DNA of 9,026 bases from Gammaproteobacteria bacterium (GTDB taxonomy: Bacteria > Pseudomonadota > Gammaproteobacteria > GCA-001735895): positions 1 to 9,026 of the forward strand of contig WGBK01000417.1 of assembly GCA_015494335.1 (NCBI GenBank), written 5' to 3'. Every line of letters starts with the position of its first letter. The stretch's first letter is position 1. The notes below the pieces were generated by a model. It had not been told where the DNA came from and did no database searches. It worked only from the letters and a program-made list of their open reading frames with translations. Below, one piece after another: positions 6,371 to 9,026 of this stretch. Position numbers and translations under genes: made by a program.

Positions 6371-6398
6371 AAAGCGCGGCGCCCGTTGGCCGCGCTTT
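6371..6398 (+). other. Stable hairpin in the rpsU leader, terminator-like
   Basis: AAAGCGCGGC (6371-6380), loop GCCCGTTG, then GCCGCGCTTT (6389-6398): a perfect 10-bp GC-rich stem followed by CTTTGATTG. It begins about five bases after the predicted rpsU transcript start. The T-rich continuation is short and interrupted, so it could act as an attenuator, a 5' stabilising stem, or a protein-binding leader. Read on the minus strand it also ends in TTTT, so it could stop transcription heading to tsaD from further upstream. A smaller palindrome, TTGAT/ATCAA at 6401-6412, follows. Confidence 0.55.
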
Positions 6399-6431
6399 CT
6401 TTGATTGATCAACGAACCGGATATTCTCAAT

Positions 6432-6647
6432 ATGCCTACTGTAAAAGTAAAGGACAACGAGCCTTTCGATTTCGCCCTGCGCCGTTTCAAGCGTTCCTGT
6501 GAAAAGGCCGGCGTGCTGACCGAGACCCATCGCCGTCAGTACTACGAAAAGCCGACCGCCGTGCGCAAGCGAAAGGCCGCCGCTGCCGTCAAGCGCAACT
6601 TCAAGCGCCTGGCCAAGGAAGTCGGCAACCGCCGTCGTCTCTACTGA
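6432..6647 (+). CDS. rpsU: 30S ribosomal protein S21
   Basis: S21 is a small basic protein of the 30S platform, close to the anti-Shine-Dalgarno end of 16S rRNA, and is needed for initiation on many mRNAs. The 71-residue length equals that of E. coli. KVKDNEPFDFALRRFKRSCE and the middle block YEKPT followed by a Lys/Arg-rich tail ending RRRLY are diagnostic. ATG 6432 is chosen because MPTVKV matches the family N-terminus; the ribosome site is weak (CCGGAT, about ten bases upstream). In many gammaproteobacteria rpsU leads the rpsU-(yqeY)-dnaG-rpoD operon. Here yqeY follows after 16 bases, but dnaG and rpoD do not. Confidence 0.98.
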   Translation: MPTVKVKDNEPFDFALRRFKRSCEKAGVLTETHRRQYYEKPTAVRKRKAAAAVKRNFKRLAKEVGNRRRLY

Positions 6648-6663
6648 GCACTCCTCTTTACCA

Positions 6664-7122
6664 ATGAGCACCTCCAATCTCAAGCCGCACCTGACGGCGG
6701 ACATGAAGAGTTCCATGCGCTCGGGCGACAAGGCCCGGCTCAAGGTGATCCGCATGATCCTGGCCGCCATCAAGCAGGTTGAGGTAGATGAACGCATCGA
6801 ACTCGACGATGCGCGCGTCATCGCGGTGCTCGACAAGATGGCCAAGCAGCGCCGCGAATCGATCAGCCAGTTCGAGCAGGCCGGTCGCGACGATCTCGTG
6901 GAGATCGAAAAGGCGGAGCTCGAGGTCATTCAGCATTACCTGCCCGAAGCCCTCAGCGAAGAGGAGATCCGGCAACTGATCGATGCCGCCATCGCCGAAA
7001 CCGGCGCCAGCGACATGAAGCAGATGGGCCAGGTGATGGGCAAGCTCAAGCCCCAGTTGCAGGGACGCGCCGACATGGGCCAGGTCAGCCAGCTGATCAA
7101 GGCCCGGTTAGGGAAGCTCTGA
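6664..7122 (+). CDS. yqeY: GatB/YqeY domain protein
   Basis: A 152-residue stand-alone YqeY protein, related to the C-terminal tRNA-binding part of the GatB amidotransferase subunit. A role in charged-tRNA metabolism is often suggested, but the cellular function is unsettled. The helical block LRKxxD-like start (LTADMKSSMRSGDKARLKVIRMI) and the C-terminal three-helix domain with ASDMKQMGQVMGKLKPQLQGRADM are characteristic. It starts 16 bases after rpsU, without a clear Shine-Dalgarno, and is probably co-transcribed with it. The last codons (LGKL and the TGA) fall inside the left arm of the palindromic element, so the natural 3' end seems to have been replaced. The leucine there is TTA, a codon hardly used elsewhere in the window. 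The rest is intact. Confidence 0.93.
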   Translation: MSTSNLKPHLTADMKSSMRSGDKARLKVIRMILAAIKQVEVDERIELDDARVIAVLDKMAKQRRESISQFEQAGRDDLVEIEKAELEVIQHYLPEALSEEEIRQLIDAAIAETGASDMKQMGQVMGKLKPQLQGRADMGQVSQLIKARLGKL

Positions 7123-7272
7123 TCGAATCATGAACTCGCATCTCATGCCTGAAATATCCGATAACTGCGTTGAAGTCCTTGCGAATAGCACACTATTGGC
7201 TGCGAACTTCGCCTTGTTCTCGAACATTTCAGGCATAATCTGCTTCGTCCAGATTCAACCAGAGCTTCCCTA
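7109..7272. mobile_element. 164-bp MITE-like palindromic element between yqeY and gltD
   Basis: TAGGGAAGCTCTG (7109-7121) is repeated in perfect inverse as CAGAGCTTCCCTA (7260-7272). Further in, ATGCCTGAAAT (7145-7155) pairs with ATTTCAGGCAT (7226-7236), and at the centre AATAG (7184-7188) pairs with CTATT (7193-7197) around CACA. All three pairs share one centre, 7190.5. Comparing the outer 47 bases of each arm position by position I count 36 matches; the inner 35 give 18. This is the layout of a miniature inverted-repeat element. The outermost TA could be a TA target duplication (Tc1/mariner-IS630 habit), or TTAG/CTAG could be YTAR targets (IS5-like habit); I cannot decide. There is no transposase frame inside. 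Base composition is lower in GC than the genes around it. Confidence 0.78.
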
Positions 7273-7295
7273 GGCTCCAACTGACCGACGGCAGC

Positions 7296-8705
7296 ATGAC
7301 CAATATCTTCCAGTTCCTCGATGTGCAGCGCCACGATCCGGCCAAGAAGCCGGCACCGGACCGGGTGCGCGAGTTCGCTGAAATCTACCGCGAGTTCGAC
7401 CCCCGCGAAGCCGCCGAGCAGGCGGAGCGCTGCCTCGAATGCGGCAATCCCTACTGCGAGTGGAAATGCCCGGTGCACAACTACATCCCCAACTGGCTCA
7501 AGCTGGTGGCCGAGGGCAACCTCGAGGAAGCGGTCGAGATGTCGCACAAGACCAACAGCCTGCCCGAGGTCTGCGGTCGCGTCTGTCCGCAGGATCGCCT
7601 CTGCGAGGGCGCCTGCACGCTGAACACAGGTTTCGGCGCGGTCACCATCGGCTCGGTGGAGAAATACATCACCGACACCATGATGGAACGCGGCTGGAAG
7701 CCGGACCTGAGTCAGGTGGCCGACACCGGCAAGCGCGTCGCCATCGTCGGCGCCGGTCCGGCCGGTCTGGGCTGCGCCGACGTGCTGGTGCGCAACGGCG
7801 TGAAGCCGGTGCTGTTCGACCGCCACCCGGAGATCGGCGGCCTGCTGACCTTCGGCATCCCGCCCTTCAAGCTGGAAAAGGATGTGATCGCCCGTCGCCG
7901 CGAGATCTTCAAGGGCATGGGCATGGAATTCCGTCTCAATACCGAAGTCGGCAAGGATGTGTCGATGCAGCAGTTGCTCGACGAGTTCGATGCCGTGTTC
8001 CTCGGCATGGGCACCTACCGCTACATGCAGGGCGGCTTCCCCGGCGAGGACAAGCCCGGCGTACACGCCGCCCTCGATTACCTGATCGCCAACATCCACC
8101 GTTTGATCGACTTCCCGGGCGGCAACAAGCCCGAATACATCGACATGGCCGGCAAGAATGTGGTGGTGCTTGGTGGCGGCGATACGGCAATGGACTGCAA
8201 CCGCACCGCGATCCGCCAGGGCGCCAACAAGGTCACCTGCGTCTACCGCCGCGACGAGGAAAACATGCCCGGTTCGCGTCGCGAGGTTGCCAACGCGAAG
8301 GAAGAAGGCGTGCAATTCCTGTTCAACCGCCAACCCGTGGAAGTGGTCGGCGAGGATCGCGTCGAGGGCATCAAGGTGGTATCCACACGCCTCGGCGAGC
8401 CGGACGAGCGCGGTCGCCGTCGCCCCGAGGTGATCGAAGGCTCCGAGGAAATCATCCCCGCCGATGCGGTAATCGTCGCCTTCGGCTTCCGCCCCAGCCC
8501 CGCCGACTGGCTCTGCGATCTCGGCGTGAACATCGACGAGGCCGGCCGCGTGATCGCACCGGAACAATCCGAGTTCGCCTATCAGACCAGCAACCCGAAG
8601 GTCTTTGCCGGAGGCGACATGGTACGCGGCTCGGATCTGGTGGTCACCGCCATTTACGAAGGCCGGGAAGCCGCGGGCGGCATCCTCGATTACCTGGACG
8701 TCTGA
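7296..8705 (+). CDS. gltD: Glutamate synthase [NADPH] small (beta) subunit GltD
   Basis: GltD takes electrons from NADPH through FAD and passes them to the large subunit GltB, which makes two glutamates from glutamine and 2-oxoglutarate. The 469-residue length is near the 472 of E. coli. Two cysteine groups bind the iron-sulfur clusters: C46, C49, C54, C58 and C93, C97, C103, C107 (CGRVCPQDRLCEGAC). The FAD Rossmann motif GAGPAG lies at 152-157, the NADPH motif VVLGGGDTA near 290-298, and the C-terminal FAD motif VFAGGDMVRGSDLVVTAI follows. gltB is not adjacent, as it often is; the palindromic element ends 23 bases upstream. There is no clear ribosome site. A CATAAT at 7234-7239 in the element's right arm is the only -10-like box in the gap. 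A stand-alone GltD-like oxidoreductase is the alternative, but similarity to true GltD is high. Confidence 0.93.
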   Translation: MTNIFQFLDVQRHDPAKKPAPDRVREFAEIYREFDPREAAEQAERCLECGNPYCEWKCPVHNYIPNWLKLVAEGNLEEAVEMSHKTNSLPEVCGRVCPQDRLCEGACTLNTGFGAVTIGSVEKYITDTMMERGWKPDLSQVADTGKRVAIVGAGPAGLGCADVLVRNGVKPVLFDRHPEIGGLLTFGIPPFKLEKDVIARRREIFKGMGMEFRLNTEVGKDVSMQQLLDEFDAVFLGMGTYRYMQGGFPGEDKPGVHAALDYLIANIHRLIDFPGGNKPEYIDMAGKNVVVLGGGDTAMDCNRTAIRQGANKVTCVYRRDEENMPGSRREVANAKEEGVQFLFNRQPVEVVGEDRVEGIKVVSTRLGEPDERGRRRPEVIEGSEEIIPADAVIVAFGFRPSPADWLCDLGVNIDEAGRVIAPEQSEFAYQTSNPKVFAGGDMVRGSDLVVTAIYEGREAAGGILDYLDV

Positions 8706-8707
8706 TC

Positions 8708-9026
8708 ATGGGCTTCCCGGAACTGCGCAACGACCGCTACCTCAAGGCCCTGCTGAAACAGGAAACCGACACCACCCCGGTCTGGATCATGCGCCAGGCC
8801 GGCCGTTACCTGCCCGAATACCGTGCCACCCGCGCCCAGGCCGGTGACTTCCTCACCCTGTGCAAGACGCCGGAGCTGGCCTGCGAAGTAACGCTGCAAC
8901 CCCTGCGCCGCTTCGACCTGGATGCGGCGATCCTGTTCTCCGACATCCTCACCATCCCCGACGCGATGGATCTCGGGCTCTATTTCAGCGCCGGCGAAGG
9001 CCCGCGCTTCGAACGCCCGGTGCGCA
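8708..9026 (+). CDS. hemE: Uroporphyrinogen decarboxylase HemE (3' end outside window)
   Basis: HemE removes four acetate carboxyls from uroporphyrinogen III to give coproporphyrinogen III in haem synthesis; it is a cytosolic enzyme without cofactor. The first 106 residues are present and match E. coli HemE almost word for word: LRNDRYLKALL, TPVWIMRQAGRYLPEYRATRA (the family's first signature, with the catalytic-site arginines), ELACEVTLQPLRRFDLDAAILFSDIL with its conserved substrate-binding Asp, and GLYFSAGEGPRF. ATG 8708 starts two bases after the gltD stop, so the two are one transcription unit, an arrangement known from pseudomonads. The remaining two thirds or so lie beyond the window. 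Confidence 0.97.
   Translation, partial: MGFPELRNDRYLKALLKQETDTTPVWIMRQAGRYLPEYRATRAQAGDFLTLCKTPELACEVTLQPLRRFDLDAAILFSDILTIPDAMDLGLYFSAGEGPRFERPVR

Noticed and set aside
6297..6929. Upstream extension of the tsaD frame by 211 codons
   Set aside because: It is the complement of rpsU and the start of yqeY; TsaD family proteins begin at MNVLGIETS.
7143..8567. Long open frame on the minus strand (474 codons) opposite gltD
   Set aside because: The translation is His/Ala/Val/Asp-rich with no recognisable domain and lies wholly antisense to a fully conserved gltD. Such frames are common opposite GC-rich genes.
1..9026. tRNA, rRNA, CRISPR array, integrase or transposase gene, toxin-antitoxin or defence module
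   Set aside because: I looked for cloverleaf-like stems, regularly spaced direct repeats and domain motifs and saw none; apart from the 164-bp palindrome, gaps between genes are short and hold only the sites listed.

Overview
The window is GC-rich, densely coded bacterial chromosome. Every recognisable protein matches the gammaproteobacterial form of its family, and three gene neighbourhoods are typical of that class: ftsX near rpoH, plsY/tsaD divergent from rpsU, and gltD-hemE. I would call it a free-living, non-enteric gammaproteobacterium. The sequence does not let me name a genus.

Layout, left to right. (1) The 3' part of ftsX (cell division; the gene begins before the window), a protein made of two receiver domains with no output domain (978-1802), then rpoH (heat-shock sigma factor), all on the + strand. 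rpoH has its own upstream promoter, which looks like a sigma-E promoter overlapping a sigma-70 one, and a clear intrinsic terminator. (2) A minus-strand pair, bioH-bioC, with overlapping ends, for early biotin synthesis. It converges on rpoH and diverges from plsY. (3) plsY (+, phospholipid acyltransferase) converges on and overlaps tsaD (-, tRNA t6A synthesis). tsaD is divergent from rpsU (+, ribosomal protein S21), which is followed by yqeY. (4) A 164-bp imperfect palindrome resembling a miniature inverted-repeat transposable element, then gltD (glutamate synthase small subunit) and the 5' part of hemE (uroporphyrinogen decarboxylase).

Most of the window is housekeeping: division, heat shock, biotin, membrane lipid, tRNA modification, translation, nitrogen assimilation and haem. 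I do not see a new defence, secretion or biosynthetic system. The points that merit attention are smaller. The palindromic element at 7109-7272 sits where two conserved operons both appear cut (rpsU-yqeY lacks dnaG-rpoD; gltD lacks gltB) and supplies the stop codon of yqeY. A 16-codon reading frame with a perfect Shine-Dalgarno overlaps the tsaD start by ATGA, while tsaD has no ribosome site of its own. A double-receiver gene lies between ftsX and rpoH, with the first receiver missing its phospho-acceptor. The rpoH promoter has the -35/-10 arrangement of the E. coli sigma-E-dependent rpoH promoter. A stable hairpin occupies the 5' end of the rpsU leader.
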